A DNA stretch of 64,000 nucleotides from Flavobacteriaceae bacterium CG2_30_31_66 (GCA_001873065.1 MNYM01000038.1:53435-117434); one strand, 5' to 3'. Shown: positions 43,660 to 53,378, counted from the first letter of the stretch. Translations and numbers: made by a program. Notes: generated by a model from the letters alone, not told the origin.

Positions 43660-46055
43660 TAAGATCCACACATTTCACAATCATCTGGTCCTGCATTTTT
43701 TGACGCTTCAACCATTGCTCTGAATTCTGCTGGAGACATTGGTTTTTCTACCAAAGCTTCCTCTTCTTTCTTTTCGATATTCAACGTGAATTGTTTTGCG
43801 TTCACGGCAGATTTTGTTCTCAAATAATACATCCCTGTTTTCAAACCAGATTTCCATCCATAGAAATGCATAGACGTTAATTTTCCATAATCTGGATCTT
43901 TCATAAACAAGTTTAACGACTGTGATTGATCAATAAAATAGCCTCTGTGACGTGCCATGTCAATGATGTCTTTCATGCTCATTTCCCAAACTGTTTTATA
44001 CAATTCTCTGATATCTGCAGGAATTTTTTCAATATGTTGGATAGAACCATTTGCACGCATAATGTCTTCTTTCATGTCATTATCCCACAAATCTAAGGCT
44101 ACCAAATCTTCTAATAAGTGTTTGTTCACCACAATAAATTCTCCTGACAATACTCTTCTTGTATAAATATTTGAAGTGTATGGTTCAAAAGCTTCATTGT
44201 TTCCAAGAATTTGCGAAGTTGAAGCTGTTGGCATTGGTGCTACTAACAACGAATTACGAACACCATGTTTCATCACTTGTTTGCGCAATTTTGCCCAATC
44301 CCAATTGCCACTCAATTCCTCGTCTTTAATTCCCCACATATTGTATTGGAATTCTCCTTCAGACATTGGTGAACCTTTAAATGAGGAATATGCACCTTTT
44401 GCTTTCGCAATTTCCATAGAAGATGTCACTGCTGCAAAATAAATGGTTTCAAAAATATCTTGGTTCAATTTTTTTGCTTCATCAGAAGTGAAAGGCAAAC
44501 GCAATTGAATAAATGCATCTGCCAAACCTTGAATTCCTAGTCCAATCGGTCTGTGTCTAAAGTTTGAATTTTCAGCCTCTTTCACAGGATAATAGTTCAT
44601 GTCTATTACTGTATCCAAATTTTTGGTTACTTTTTTAGTTACTTCAAACAGTTTTTTATGATTAAATATTTTCTTTCCATCTTCTGTTTCAGTCACAAAC
44701 ATTGGCAATGCAATTGAAGCCAAGTTACACACAGCAACTTCATCTTTTGCTGTGTATTCCATGATTTCTGTACACAAGTTTGATGAACGAATTGTTCCTA
44801 AATTCTTTTGATTTGTTTTGCGGTTTACAGCGTCTTTATATAACATATAAGGCGTTCCAGTCTCAATTTGAGATTCTAGAATTTTCTCCCACAATTCACG
44901 AGCTCTAATCGTTTTTCTGCCTTTTCCTGCAGTTTCATAACTGGTGTATAAACGCTCAAATTCTTCTCCATACGTATCATATAAATGCGGACATTCGTGA
45001 GGACACATCAACGTCCATTTGCCATCTTCTTGCACTCGTTCCATGAATAAATCTGAAATCCACATGGCATAAAACAAATCTCTTGCACGCATTTCTTCTT
45101 TTCCATGATTTTTCTTTAAATCTAAAAAATCAAAAATATCTGCATGCCAAGTTTCCATATAAATTGCAAAAGAACCTTTGCGTTTTCCTCCTCCTTGATC
45201 CACGTAACGTGCTGTGTCATTGAAAACTTTTAACATTGGCACAATTCCATTTGAGGTGCCATTGGTACCTGCAATATAACTTCCTGTAGCTCTGACATTG
45301 TGAATTGACAACCCAATTCCGCCTGCAGATTGAGAAATTTTAGCAGTTTGTTTTAAGGTATCGTAAATTCCTTCAATACTGTCGCTTTGCATTTGCAATA
45401 AAAAACAAGAAGACATTTGCGGTTTTGGAGTTCCTGCATTGAACAAGGTTGGAGTTGCATGTGTAAAATATTTTTTACTCATCAATTCATACGTCGCAAT
45501 TGCTTCGTCAATATCATTTTTATGAATACCAATAGAAACTCTCATCAACATTTGTTGTGGACGTTCGACAATATGTCCATTTAATTTCAACAAATAAGAA
45601 CGCTCTAACGTTTTAAAACCAAAATAATCGTAGTTAAAATCTCGGTTATAAATGATGGTTGAATCTAATTTTTGTGCATTTTCTTTGATAATTTCATAAA
45701 CATCATCAGCAATCAAAGGTGATTTTGTTCCTGTGCGTGGATTTACATAATGGTATAAATCGTCCATAGTCTCTGAAAACGATTTTTTGGTATTTTTATG
45801 TAAATTAGAAACGGCTATTCTTGCAGCAAGTTTTGCATAATCAGGATGTGCAGTAGTCATAGTTGCAGAAATTTCTGCCGCTAAGTTGTCTAATTCAGAA
45901 GTAGTTACGCCATCATATAAACCCTCAATCACGCGCATTGCAACTTTTACTGGATCTACAATGATGTTCAATCCATAACACATTTTTTTAACTCTAGCTG
46001 TGATTTTGTCGAACATCACAGGTTCTTTTCTTCCGTCTCTTTTTACTACGAACAT
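43659..46055 (-). CDS. nrdA: Ribonucleoside-diphosphate reductase, class I alpha subunit (NrdA)
   Basis: 798 aa catalytic subunit that reduces ribonucleotides to deoxyribonucleotides. An N-terminal ATP-cone ([18 protein letters not shown], about 1-90) gives dATP control. The active site includes Cys in [10 protein letters not shown] near 218 and [12 protein letters not shown] near 420 (Asn, Cys, Glu). The C-terminal redox pair is CEMCGS at the very end. Motifs resemble the eukaryote-type (NrdA of Bacteroidota) group. Transcribed after nrdB, 136 bases downstream. Confidence 0.96.
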   Translation of the reverse strand: MFVVKRDGRKEPVMFDKITARVKKMCYGLNIIVDPVKVAMRVIEGLYDGVTTSELDNLAAEISATMTTAHPDYAKLAARIAVSNLHKNTKKSFSETMDDLYHYVNPRTGTKSPLIADDVYEIIKENAQKLDSTIIYNRDFNYDYFGFKTLERSYLLKLNGHIVERPQQMLMRVSIGIHKNDIDEAIATYELMSKKYFTHATPTLFNAGTPKPQMSSCFLLQMQSDSIEGIYDTLKQTAKISQSAGGIGLSIHNVRATGSYIAGTNGTSNGIVPMLKVFNDTARYVDQGGGKRKGSFAIYMETWHADIFDFLDLKKNHGKEEMRARDLFYAMWISDLFMERVQEDGKWTLMCPHECPHLYDTYGEEFERLYTSYETAGKGRKTIRARELWEKILESQIETGTPYMLYKDAVNRKTNQKNLGTIRSSNLCTEIMEYTAKDEVAVCNLASIALPMFVTETEDGKKIFNHKKLFEVTKKVTKNLDTVIDMNYYPVKEAENSNFRHRPIGLGIQGLADAFIQLRLPFTSDEAKKLNQDIFETIYFAAVTSSMEIAKAKGAYSSFKGSPMSEGEFQYNMWGIKDEELSGNWDWAKLRKQVMKHGVRNSLLVAPMPTASTSQILGNNEAFEPYTSNIYTRRVLSGEFIVVNKHLLEDLVALDLWDNDMKEDIMRANGSIQHIEKIPADIRELYKTVWEMSMKDIIDMARHRGYFIDQSQSLNLFMKDPDYGKLTSMHFYGWKSGLKTGMYYLRTKSAVNAKQFTLNIEKKEEEALVEKPMSPAEFRAMVEASKNAGPDDCEMCGS

Positions 46056-46191
46056 TTTTTTCCTGGTTTAAGTTTAGTTAGTCATTTATTTAGCTATCAA
46101 AGCATCCAATATTCTGGATGTTTTGATGTGATTTTTTTCTGAAAAACTTTCAGAATATAGTCACTTTATTGTTTGTTCGGAAACCGAATAT

Positions 46192-47163
46192 TTAAAAATC
46201 AGAGTCGAAACTAATGCTTCCTGTTCCTCCTGATTTTACTCCTGCTTTTTGATATTCTGATACCCTTTTTTCAAAAAAATTGGTTTTTCCTTCTAGTGAA
46301 ATCATTTCCATAAAATCGAATGGATTTGTAGAGTCATATACTCTATCACAACCAAATTCTATCAACAATCTATCAGTTACATATTCCAAATATTGGGTCA
46401 TTAATTTGGCATTCATCCCAATCAAACTTACAGGCAAAGATTCTGTAATAAACTCACGTTCTATGGTTAAGGCATCAAGAATTATTTCTTTAATACGTTC
46501 TTGAGGTACTCTATTTACGATATGATTGTTGTGCAAATGCACTGCAAAATCACAATGCATGCCTTCATCCCTAGAAATTAATTCATTAGAAAACGTTAAT
46601 CCTGGCAATAACCCTCTTTTCTTTAACCAGAAAATAGAGCAAAAAGCACCAGAAAAGAAAATTCCTTCAACTGCTGCAAATGCAATTAAACGTTCTGCAA
46701 AAGAATCAGATTCAATCCATTTTAACGCCCAATTTGCTTTCTTTTGAATCGCTGGAAAAACTTCAATCGCTCTAAACAATCTGTCTTTTTCAACTTCGTC
46801 TTTCACATAAGTATCAATCAACAAAGAATAGGTTTCAGAATGAATGTTTTCCATCATGATTTGAAATCCGTAAAAGAATTTTGCTTCAGAATATTGCACT
46901 TCGTTCACAAAGTTTTCTGCCAAGTTTTCGTTCACAATTCCGTCTGAAGCTGCAAAAAAAGCAAGAATATGCTTGATGAAATAACGTTCATCATCAGATA
47001 ATTTGGTATTCCAATCAACGATATCAGCGTGTAAATCAATTTCTTCGGCAGTCCAAAAGCAAGCCTGTTGTTTTTTGTACCAATCCCATAAATCAGTATG
47101 TTGAATTGGGAATATTACAAATCGATTGTCATTAGGTTGTAAAATGGGTTCTATAAAGGACAT
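46192..47163 (-). CDS. nrdB: Ribonucleoside-diphosphate reductase, class I beta subunit (NrdB)
   Basis: 323 aa radical-generating subunit. Iron ligands and the radical site are visible: [12 protein letters not shown] (Asp74), [18 protein letters not shown] with Tyr98 at the expected radical position, Glu105 and His108, and later the [12 protein letters not shown] segment with Glu and His. The Tyr indicates a class Ia-type di-iron tyrosyl cofactor. The C-terminus (FDSDF) is the usual NrdA-docking type. First gene of an nrdB-nrdA unit; order is reversed with respect to E. coli. Confidence 0.96.
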   Translation of the reverse strand: MSFIEPILQPNDNRFVIFPIQHTDLWDWYKKQQACFWTAEEIDLHADIVDWNTKLSDDERYFIKHILAFFAASDGIVNENLAENFVNEVQYSEAKFFYGFQIMMENIHSETYSLLIDTYVKDEVEKDRLFRAIEVFPAIQKKANWALKWIESDSFAERLIAFAAVEGIFFSGAFCSIFWLKKRGLLPGLTFSNELISRDEGMHCDFAVHLHNNHIVNRVPQERIKEIILDALTIEREFITESLPVSLIGMNAKLMTQYLEYVTDRLLIEFGCDRVYDSTNPFDFMEMISLEGKTNFFEKRVSEYQKAGVKSGGTGSISFDSDF

Positions 47164-47512
47164 GTATAGATATTTTTTGAATATTAAATATGATTATCAA
47201 ATCGCTCAAAAACGAGAACTACAAAGATTGAAATTTTTATTACAAAATGAAAGCGATACTTATTCACAAATTGCTTGAAGTTTTTAACAAAATGAGAAAA
47301 AATAGATTTTTTATTAAAAATAATATTTTATCAATATGCTATTTTAGAGCAACTTAAAAAAAATATTTTTCGTAATCCTTTCATTATAGGGTGATTCAGA
47401 AAAAACACCTATTTTGAGAAAAAAATCTCTAAAGTTGGAATCCTTTTTTTTAAAAAAAATAAATATTTTACTATTATTTTTGGCGAACAGTAAAAACTAA
47501 TGATTTTGTGCT
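47164..47512. other. Intergenic region between nrdB and cold-shock gene
   Basis: About 350 AT-rich bases between two divergent genes. On the minus strand a -7-like AATCTTTG lies about 60 bases before nrdB (near 47229); on the plus strand only the csp promoter is clear. I looked for an NrdR-type box (ACACTATATATAGTGT-like) before nrdB and saw none. Confidence 0.5.
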
Positions 47513-47520
47513 TATCTTTG
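47513..47520 (+). promoter_or_regulatory. -7 element for the cold-shock gene
   Basis: TATCTTTG, full match to TAnnTTTG, 29 bases before the GTG start. No TTG at the -33 position. Confidence 0.6.
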
Positions 47521-47549
47521 AATCATTATTAACATTTATTTATTTTAAA

Positions 47550-47741
47550 GTGAAAAACGGAACAGTAAAATTCTTCAATGAATCAAAAGGATTTGGATTT
47601 ATTACAGAAGATGGATCAAAAACAGAACATTTCGTTCACGTATCTGGCTTAGTAGACGAAGTTAGAGAGGGCGATACAGTTGAATTTGAACTAAAAGAAG
47701 GTAGAAAAGGTTTAAACGCGGTTAACGTAAAAGTTATATAA
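47550..47741 (+). CDS. Cold-shock domain protein (CspA family)
   Basis: 63 aa RNA/DNA-binding protein made of a single cold-shock domain: [16 protein letters not shown] with RNP1 (KGFGFI) and HFVHVSGL with RNP2, ending [10 protein letters not shown]. The start must be the GTG at 47550: the mature domain begins KNGTVKF and no Met exists in it. A leader of only about 25 bases follows the -7 box, unlike the long cold-responsive leader of E. coli cspA. Acts as an RNA chaperone. Followed by a strong terminator. Confidence 0.93.
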   Translation: MKNGTVKFFNESKGFGFITEDGSKTEHFVHVSGLVDEVREGDTVEFELKEGRKGLNAVNVKVI

Positions 47742-47768
47742 CTATTTAGAATTTTTTTACATTGCAAC

Positions 47769-47803
47769 AAGTCGCTTAAAATTTTTTAAGCGACTTTTTT
47801 TTT
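47769..47803 (+). terminator. Terminator of the cold-shock gene
   Basis: AAGTCGCTTAAA / TTTAAGCGACTT 12-bp perfect stem with loop ATTT, then T run. The -7 box of the next gene (TATTTTTG, 47808-47815) follows directly. Confidence 0.93.
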
Positions 47804-47807
47804 GGCG

Positions 47808-47815
47808 TATTTTTG
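47808..47815 (+). promoter_or_regulatory. -7 element for heme A synthase
   Basis: TATTTTTG, full match to TAnnTTTG, 17 bases before the ATG at 47833 and immediately after the csp terminator. Confidence 0.55.
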
Positions 47816-47832
47816 CGTAAAATTTTTTAATA

Positions 47833-48849
47833 ATGAAAAATAGGTTTTCACTAATTGTAAACATTGCGATTATTTCATTGTATCTTATCTTTTTAGCAGG
47901 CGCATTTGTGAGAATGACAGGCTCAGGAATGGGTTGCCCTGATTGGCCTAAATGTTTTGGCTATTACATTCCGCCAACTTCTGAGGACGCAATCACTTGG
48001 AAACCCAATACTGTGTATCATAAAGGACTAATTATAATTAAAGATGAAGCCTTATTTGTTGCCGAAAAAGACATTAAAACCGCCAATGAATTTAACCCAA
48101 AAAACTGGAATGCTTATACTAAACACGATTATGCTGTGTTTAATAAATTCCATACATGGACAGAATACATCAACAGATTAGTTTCGGTTTTGGCTGGTTT
48201 TGTTTTTTTATTTTTGATATATGCTTCTACAAAATTTTGGAGAGAAAATAAGTCAATTACGTTGCTTTCATTTGGTGCATTTTTCTTAATGTTATTTGAA
48301 GCATGGCTAGGAAAAACAGTGGTTGACACCAATTTAACTCCAACAATTATTACCATTCACATGGTTGTTGGATTGATTATTATAGGACTTTTATTGCGAT
48401 TGAAATTCATCATCTCCGAGAAAAGAAATTTTTACAAATTCGATTCTCTTTTCAACAAATTATTGATAATTTCTGTTATTTTTTCAGTGATTCAAGTTGC
48501 GATGGGAACACAAGTTCGCCAATTTATTGATGAACAAGTTAAGCTCTATGGATTTGAAAATAAAAACTATAGTTTGATGAATCCTAGTTTTAAATTTTAT
48601 TTTCATAGATCGTTTACGATTGCAATTGTGTTGGTGAATTTTAGCATGTTCTACCTCAACCAAACAAGAAAATTAGGATACAAACTTATGAATTGGATAG
48701 TATTTCTAATTTTTTTAGAGTCCATCACAGGAATTTTAATGTACTATGCTGAAATTCCCATAGGAACACAAGCTGTTCATTTATTGTCGGGCGCCTTGTT
48801 ATTTGGATTACAATTTTATTTGTGGCAGCAGAGCAGGAAAGTGGGTTGA
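47833..48849 (+). CDS. ctaA: Heme A synthase (COX15/CtaA family)
   Basis: 338 aa polytopic membrane enzyme converting heme O to heme A for cytochrome aa3-type oxidase. Eight hydrophobic segments. FVRMTGSGMGCPDWPKCFG near 28-46 is the family entry motif; the His pairs lie in NKFHTWTEYINR near 110, ITIHMVVG near 177, and HRSFTI and VHLLSGALLF later. Between the WPKC motif and the second helix is an insert of about 50 residues, common in Bacteroidota. Together with the SCO1 protein at 26.4 kb it implies an aerobic, heme-A oxidase. Confidence 0.92.
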   Translation: MKNRFSLIVNIAIISLYLIFLAGAFVRMTGSGMGCPDWPKCFGYYIPPTSEDAITWKPNTVYHKGLIIIKDEALFVAEKDIKTANEFNPKNWNAYTKHDYAVFNKFHTWTEYINRLVSVLAGFVFLFLIYASTKFWRENKSITLLSFGAFFLMLFEAWLGKTVVDTNLTPTIITIHMVVGLIIIGLLLRLKFIISEKRNFYKFDSLFNKLLIISVIFSVIQVAMGTQVRQFIDEQVKLYGFENKNYSLMNPSFKFYFHRSFTIAIVLVNFSMFYLNQTRKLGYKLMNWIVFLIFLESITGILMYYAEIPIGTQAVHLLSGALLFGLQFYLWQQSRKVG

Positions 48850-48922
48850 TAGTTTTTGGTTTTTTAGTAAAAATTAAACTTTTAAATTTAAAACTCTGAA
48901 ACTTATAAACTTTTAAAACTTT

Positions 48923-49345
48923 TTATGGATGCGCATTTACCCAAACTTCACCATCTTCAAAGTGTTCTTTTTTCCAGATGGGGACTGTTTTTTTGAGTGA
49001 ATCAATAGCGAATTCACATGCCAAAAATGCTGCTTTTCTGTGTTTGGCAGAAACTGCTATAATTACTGGGATTTCACCAATTTGCAACAATCCTTCTGCA
49101 TGATGCATTGCAATTTTATGAATATCAAAATGTTGTAGAGCAGCATTTGCAATAAGCTCCATTTCTTTGATTGCCATGGGTTTATAAGTAGAAAAATCCA
49201 ATTTAGAAACTGCTTTTCCTTCCGTATCATTGCGAACTGTTCCAATAAAAGTTACAATTCCACCACAAGTTGCATCTTCCACAAAATGAACACATTCCTG
49301 TAAATTGAGTTTTTCTGGTGTTATTTTGATGAATGTTAGTGACAT
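48923..49345 (-). CDS. moaE: Molybdopterin synthase catalytic subunit MoaE
   Basis: 140 aa large subunit of molybdopterin synthase, which transfers sulfur from MoaD thiocarboxylate to precursor Z. GIVTFIGTVRNDTEGK near 29-44, AMHHAEGLLQIGE near 80-92, and the Lys/Arg-rich SAKHRKAAFLACEFAID with PIWKKEHFEDG hold the catalytic lysines. Separated from moaD by an opposite-strand gene. A minus-strand -7 box TATTTTTG lies at 49368-49375. Confidence 0.93.
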   Translation of the reverse strand: MSLTFIKITPEKLNLQECVHFVEDATCGGIVTFIGTVRNDTEGKAVSKLDFSTYKPMAIKEMELIANAALQHFDIHKIAMHHAEGLLQIGEIPVIIAVSAKHRKAAFLACEFAIDSLKKTVPIWKKEHFEDGEVWVNAHP

Positions 49346-49367
49346 AAAATGAATTCATTACTTTTCA

Positions 49368-49375
49368 CAAAAATA
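49368..49375 (-). promoter_or_regulatory. -7 element for moaE
   Basis: Minus-strand TATTTTTG, full match to TAnnTTTG, 23 bases before the moaE ATG. Confidence 0.5.
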
Positions 49376-49432
49376 GAGAAAGTTTTAGATTGTAGGATTG
49401 GTAGAAAGTTCGATTTTTAGACAATTGATGTT

Positions 49433-49440
49433 GTAACTTT
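49433..49440 (+). promoter_or_regulatory. -7 element for the DUF3817 gene
   Basis: TAACTTTG, full match to TAnnTTTG, 36 bases before the ATG at 49477. Confidence 0.5.
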
Positions 49441-49476
49441 GCGACTTTAATTTTTTTAAATCTTTAAACAAAAATA

Positions 49477-49749
49477 ATGAAACTCATCTTTAGAATTATT
49501 GGAATATTAGAAGGAATTTCCTTTTTACTATTAATGTCTGTTGGATTGTACTTCAAATATGTATTGAATGACGCAAGTTATGTGAAATTATTGGGCATGC
49601 CTCATGGATTGCTATTTATGCTTTATCTGATTTTGGCATATCTCATCAAAAAAGAAATGAATTGGAGCAACAAAACACTCGCTATTGTTTTTTTAAGTGC
49701 AATAATTCCGTTTGGAACTTTTTATGTAGATATAAAATATCTTAGATAA
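49477..49749 (+). CDS. DUF3817 small membrane protein
   Basis: 90 aa with three hydrophobic segments. The pattern FRIIGILEGISFLLLM at the start and MPHGLLFMLYLILAYL in the middle are the DUF3817 (YdzA-like) hallmark. Function is unknown. It sits on the plus strand between moaE and moaD, both on the minus strand, and has its own -7 box, so it is not part of that unit. Confidence 0.82.
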   Translation: MKLIFRIIGILEGISFLLLMSVGLYFKYVLNDASYVKLLGMPHGLLFMLYLILAYLIKKEMNWSNKTLAIVFLSAIIPFGTFYVDIKYLR

Positions 49750-49778
49750 AAAATGTTTACTTAATGAAGGATGGGATT

Positions 49779-50024
49779 TTACCCACCACTAACAGGTGGA
49801 ATAATTGCCACAACATCTCCATTTTTCAGGGAAACCTCATCAGTTGCATAATTTTCATTAACAGCAATTGCGAAAGAATTGATGATTTTTAATTTGGGAA
49901 ATTGCTTAATCAGCGCTTCTTTACAATCGTGTACAGTTGCTTTTTGTTCTAAGAGAAAAGAAATTTCAGTCGATTTGACCAAATCTGAACTGATTCCGAA
50001 AAAAAGTATTTTGATAGTCATCAT
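49779..50024 (-). CDS. moaD: Molybdopterin synthase sulfur carrier subunit MoaD
   Basis: 81 aa ubiquitin-like protein ending in PPVSGG; the terminal Gly-Gly becomes the thiocarboxylate. Two ATGs are adjacent (MMTIKILFFG); the second is as likely as the first. It starts 20 bases after the stop of the DUF5686 gene on the same strand, so it may be transcribed with that gene. Partner MoaE lies 430 bases beyond, with an opposite-strand gene in between. moaA and moaC are not in the window. Confidence 0.9.
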   Translation of the reverse strand: MMTIKILFFGISSDLVKSTEISFLLEQKATVHDCKEALIKQFPKLKIINSFAIAVNENYATDEVSLKNGDVVAIIPPVSGG

Positions 50025-50044
50025 TTATTGCAGTTTTTTCAGAT

Positions 50045-52516
50045 TTAATTCAACAAATTTAATCGCAACAAAAATCCATCATTTTGAATGCCTGCATGAT
50101 ACGATTTTGCGTAATCAATTCTCAGCAAACGCCATTTTCCAAATCCAATATTGTCCAAACCAAGAGAAAATTCAGAATACGGTTTTTTATCAGCCATCAT
50201 CATTGTTTTTGCACCAGCCACAAAATGAAAGTTCAACTTGTTTAATAACGGGAATTTTCCAAAGAAAAATCCTTTAAAATTATGTTCAAAATGAGCTTCT
50301 GCATACCTATCATTAGAGAAGAATTTATAATATTCCAAGAGATTAAAACTCATCAATTGGTTGTCTAAGGGAAATGTCAACTGATTTCCGTTTACTTGCA
50401 AATAATCCATAAAAGCAATGTCTTTTTGTTTTAAAAACGCACCAGCTCTTAGGTTGTATTTCATCAATCCATAATTTCCTGCTTTAACAATTTGCCGCAC
50501 ATTTGCCATCAAAACATCTGAATTTAATTCGTTATTACTCGCTCCAAAACGTTTAATATAGTTCACAGCAACTGTTGGAAACTTCTCATTTCCAATGTTG
50601 AATTTGCTATTTGGATACGATAAATATTTTTGTCCAAAAACGAACGTTGCGCCAACTTCTAGGGTTGCAATTGTGTGTTCAACAAATGCAGGATTGATAA
50701 AATCATCTGGACTTAGTGGATTATTGGAAGAGTAACCACCATTTTTGCCTGTTGCTGCAAATGAATAATTACTGTTGTTGAATAACGGTTTTCTGTTGGC
50801 ATATTCTAAAGACGTTGACAGATAAATTCCGTTTTTGATTTCTTCAGTATATTTTACTTTCCCGAAAGATTTTTCGTAAATTTTAAAATAATTGAAACGA
50901 TTTAACAGTGAACTAATGCTGTTGTTGAGCTTCAAAATGGGTTCTCGATCATTGAACTGTAGTGTTTCAATTCCGCCATCAATTCTGAGGGTAGGTCTTG
51001 AAAAATTATCCCACTTTTTGGCAAAAAACAATGTAGGTCTAATACGTTTTTCAGAAAAACCATAATTTACATTAATACCTGCATTCCACCATTTTCCTTT
51101 GTCGTTGATTTCTTCAAAATAGTTGAATCCAAGTCCAGTATAAAAACCTTGCACGGTGTTAAAACCTGTTTTGAACAAAGGTCCTTCATACGAAAAAGTG
51201 TGTTTTTTGAATGAATTTCGATGTGTATATCCTTTAAATGGCGAAAAGAAACCAAATTTGTTGCGTTTCTCATCCAAAGAATCTAAATATTTCTGGGATT
51301 TTCGGACAATGTTGATGCTGTCTTTCACTTTATAATCCTGCAATTCTTCGAAAGTAAGAGGCACTGGGCGCAAGTTGTTCCAAAAAATGGAGTCTTTTTC
51401 TGTGGCATCTTTTTCAAAAGACAAGACTTCGTTGCTAAAGCTAGCTTCTGTAAATTGTGGCGTAAAATCGTACTCAGAATATGCTGAAGAGAAACGCCCG
51501 TCAAATTTAAATCCAAAGAAATCTACCTTAAAATCAATGGTTTGACTGATGAGAATCCAAGCATCATTTTCGGGGGCATAATTGTAATTTTGTTTTAATG
51601 TCAACTTATCAACGGCAGGAATATTCACTTGAGCACCAGTAACTGTGACATCTGCACCATACAAAGCCCAATCGTCCTCAACAATATACAAAGCACCTTC
51701 AAAAACAGGATCGTTTTTCCGTTTAGGAAGCACATTGATTTTGTTGATGAGCTTGCCATTCTTGTCATAAAATGTTCCTACCAACTTAAAATTATAATAC
51801 CCAAAAGCATTTGTTGAGATTGGAGAAACCAATTCGTTGCCAAATTCGATACTATTGTCATAAAAATTGATATTGGCATCCTCTGCCCTATTGAAACTGA
51901 TACCATTATCACGTCCTGAAACTTTAGAGGCAATGATTTTTTCTTTAAAACGCTTAGGTTTTTTTTGGAATTTAATACTGGAAACTGTTTCGGAAAGATA
52001 AATGATGCCACTTCTGGTGGAATCCAATCCTCCGCCAAAATCGCCTAAAGTTTGCCCTAAAAATTTTTCAGGAGCATCTTTTATTTTATACAATCCACGA
52101 GAATAAAACTTTGCAGTATATTGCCCATACTTATCTGTGTTTTTGTCTTTATTATCAATCACATTTTTGATAATTTTATTAGCAGGATTGTCTTTGGTTG
52201 AGATAGAAATTTCATTTAGTTGGATATTTTCTTCTGTTAATTGCACATTCAACTCGTGCGGAAACGAATCAATAACAGCCGTTTTTTTCACAGTCTTATA
52301 TCCTAGAAACTGGAAAACGATTGTATAAGTTCCCTTTTTGCTCAAATCAAGGATATAATTTCCGTTGTCATTAGAAGTCGTTCCGGTAACTGTATTGTCA
52401 AGATAAATACTCACAAACGAAAGTGGCTTATTTTGGGTATCAGTAACTGTACCTTTTACTTGACAAATCAACACAAATGAGCTTAAAAAGGTTGCAATAA
52501 TGATAATTTTTTTCAT
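50045..52516 (-). CDS. DUF5686 outer membrane protein with CarboxypepD_reg-like N-domain
   Basis: 823 aa. Signal peptide MKKIIIIATFLSSFVLICQ, then a CarboxypepD_reg-like domain (about 20-100: VKGTVTDTQNKPLSFVSIYL, GTYTIVFQFLGYKTVKK), a middle part, and a long C-terminal beta-barrel-like half of DUF5686 type (KFNIGNEKFPTVAVNY, FHFVAGAKTMMM) ending in RLNLLN. It has no plug domain, so it is not a TonB receptor. The family belongs to Bacteroidota outer membranes and its function is unknown. A minus-strand -7 box TAAATTTG lies at 52539-52546. Confidence 0.85.
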   Translation of the reverse strand: MKKIIIIATFLSSFVLICQVKGTVTDTQNKPLSFVSIYLDNTVTGTTSNDNGNYILDLSKKGTYTIVFQFLGYKTVKKTAVIDSFPHELNVQLTEENIQLNEISISTKDNPANKIIKNVIDNKDKNTDKYGQYTAKFYSRGLYKIKDAPEKFLGQTLGDFGGGLDSTRSGIIYLSETVSSIKFQKKPKRFKEKIIASKVSGRDNGISFNRAEDANINFYDNSIEFGNELVSPISTNAFGYYNFKLVGTFYDKNGKLINKINVLPKRKNDPVFEGALYIVEDDWALYGADVTVTGAQVNIPAVDKLTLKQNYNYAPENDAWILISQTIDFKVDFFGFKFDGRFSSAYSEYDFTPQFTEASFSNEVLSFEKDATEKDSIFWNNLRPVPLTFEELQDYKVKDSINIVRKSQKYLDSLDEKRNKFGFFSPFKGYTHRNSFKKHTFSYEGPLFKTGFNTVQGFYTGLGFNYFEEINDKGKWWNAGINVNYGFSEKRIRPTLFFAKKWDNFSRPTLRIDGGIETLQFNDREPILKLNNSISSLLNRFNYFKIYEKSFGKVKYTEEIKNGIYLSTSLEYANRKPLFNNSNYSFAATGKNGGYSSNNPLSPDDFINPAFVEHTIATLEVGATFVFGQKYLSYPNSKFNIGNEKFPTVAVNYIKRFGASNNELNSDVLMANVRQIVKAGNYGLMKYNLRAGAFLKQKDIAFMDYLQVNGNQLTFPLDNQLMSFNLLEYYKFFSNDRYAEAHFEHNFKGFFFGKFPLLNKLNFHFVAGAKTMMMADKKPYSEFSLGLDNIGFGKWRLLRIDYAKSYHAGIQNDGFLLRLNLLN

Positions 52517-52538
52517 AGAAAGTTTTCGTTACTTGACG

Positions 52539-52546
52539 CAAATTTA
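52539..52546 (-). promoter_or_regulatory. -7 element for the DUF5686 gene
   Basis: Minus-strand TAAATTTG, full match to TAnnTTTG, 23 bases before the ATG. Confidence 0.5.
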
Positions 52547-52825
52547 GTTTTTTTGTTACATACAGAGATTGTTTCTTCAATCCAAGAAATAGTTAAATTT
52601 TTTAATAGAACCTTAATACAATCTAATTTTTACAGTAAATGTGCAATGATTGTACGATTGATTTTGAACATAAAAAGGATAAAGTCTAAAAAAATTAGTA
52701 AAAATAAAAATGGTTATAGGTCAATTATAAACTTTCAAAAAAAATCCAAAAACTTACAATTGATAGTCAAATCATTATCAATAATAATTAACGTATTCTA
52801 ATTATTTTCAATCAAAAATAAATCT
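52547..52825. other. Intergenic region between DUF5686 gene and rpsO promoter
   Basis: About 280 AT-rich bases. An 82-codon open frame at 52553-52801 is extremely Lys/Ile/Asn-rich with no start context and no family resemblance; I treat it as chance. No hairpin or repeat stands out. Confidence 0.5.
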
Positions 52826-52833
52826 TATATTTG
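52826..52833 (+). promoter_or_regulatory. -7 element for rpsO
   Basis: TATATTTG, full match to TAnnTTTG. It would give a leader of about 50 bases that contains the inverted repeat at 52839-52860. Confidence 0.6.
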
Positions 52834-52838
52834 CAACC

Positions 52839-52860
52839 TCAATGAAAAAAAGTTCATTGA
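52839..52860 (+). promoter_or_regulatory. Leader hairpin of rpsO, possible S15 autoregulatory element
   Basis: Perfect inverted repeat TCAATGAA-AAAAAG-TTCATTGA (8-bp arms) at the very start of the predicted rpsO transcript, 31 bases before the ATG. S15 is known to control its own mRNA through leader structures that differ between phyla; the link here is inferred. Confidence 0.45.
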
Positions 52861-52891
52861 ACTGCATAAAAATCATTTAAATAATATTGGC

Positions 52892-53161
52892 ATGTACTTA
52901 ACAAAAGAAGTAAAAGAAAGTATCTTCGAAAAACACGGTAAATCTAAAAGTGATACTGGCTCAACAGAAGGACAAGTTGCGTTGTTTACGCACAGAATCA
53001 ACCACTTAACTGAACACCTAAAAGCAAATCGTAAAGATTTTAATACAGAGCGTTCCTTGGTAATGTTGGTAGGAAAACGCAGAAGTTTATTAGATTATCT
53101 GAAGAAAAAAGATATCGAAAGATACCGTGCAATTATCAAAGAATTAAACATTAGAAAATAA
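52892..53161 (+). CDS. rpsO: 30S ribosomal protein S15
   Basis: 89 aa, full length. It starts MYLTKEVKESIFEKHGKS and holds the S15 signature KSDTGSTEGQVALFTHRINHLTEHL, then KDFNTERSLVMLVGKRRSLLDYLKKKD. Binds the central domain of 16S rRNA. Its own promoter and terminator flank it; pnp follows, as is common in bacteria. Confidence 0.97.
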   Translation: MYLTKEVKESIFEKHGKSKSDTGSTEGQVALFTHRINHLTEHLKANRKDFNTERSLVMLVGKRRSLLDYLKKKDIERYRAIIKELNIRK

Positions 53162-53167
53162 TGTACT

Positions 53168-53198
53168 AAAAAGAGGCACTGAAAATGTGCCTCTTTTT
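53168..53198 (+). terminator. Intrinsic terminator after rpsO
   Basis: AAAAAGAGGCAC / GTGCCTCTTTTT 12-bp perfect stem with loop TGAAAAT, 7 bases after the stop. Confidence 0.92.
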
Positions 53199-53378
53199 CA
53201 TAAAAAATACTTACCCTTTGAGTTCAAATCTGTTTTTTTAGTACCTTAGAGGGCTTAAAATTAAAACAACATTCAAATAAAAAAATTCAAAAATAGTAAC
53301 AGCATTTTTGAAATTCCATCGCAAACAACCACAACACAACAACAAACAAATTATTTAAAAAATTAGTAGTTAACATTT

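Noticed and set aside
47164..47300. NrdR operator boxes before nrdB
   Set aside because: No paired 16-mers resembling the NrdR consensus could be seen.
52553..52801. 82-codon open frame on the plus strand between the DUF5686 gene and rpsO
   Set aside because: Very rich in Lys, Ile and Asn, no start context, no family resemblance; expected by chance in AT-rich non-coding DNA.
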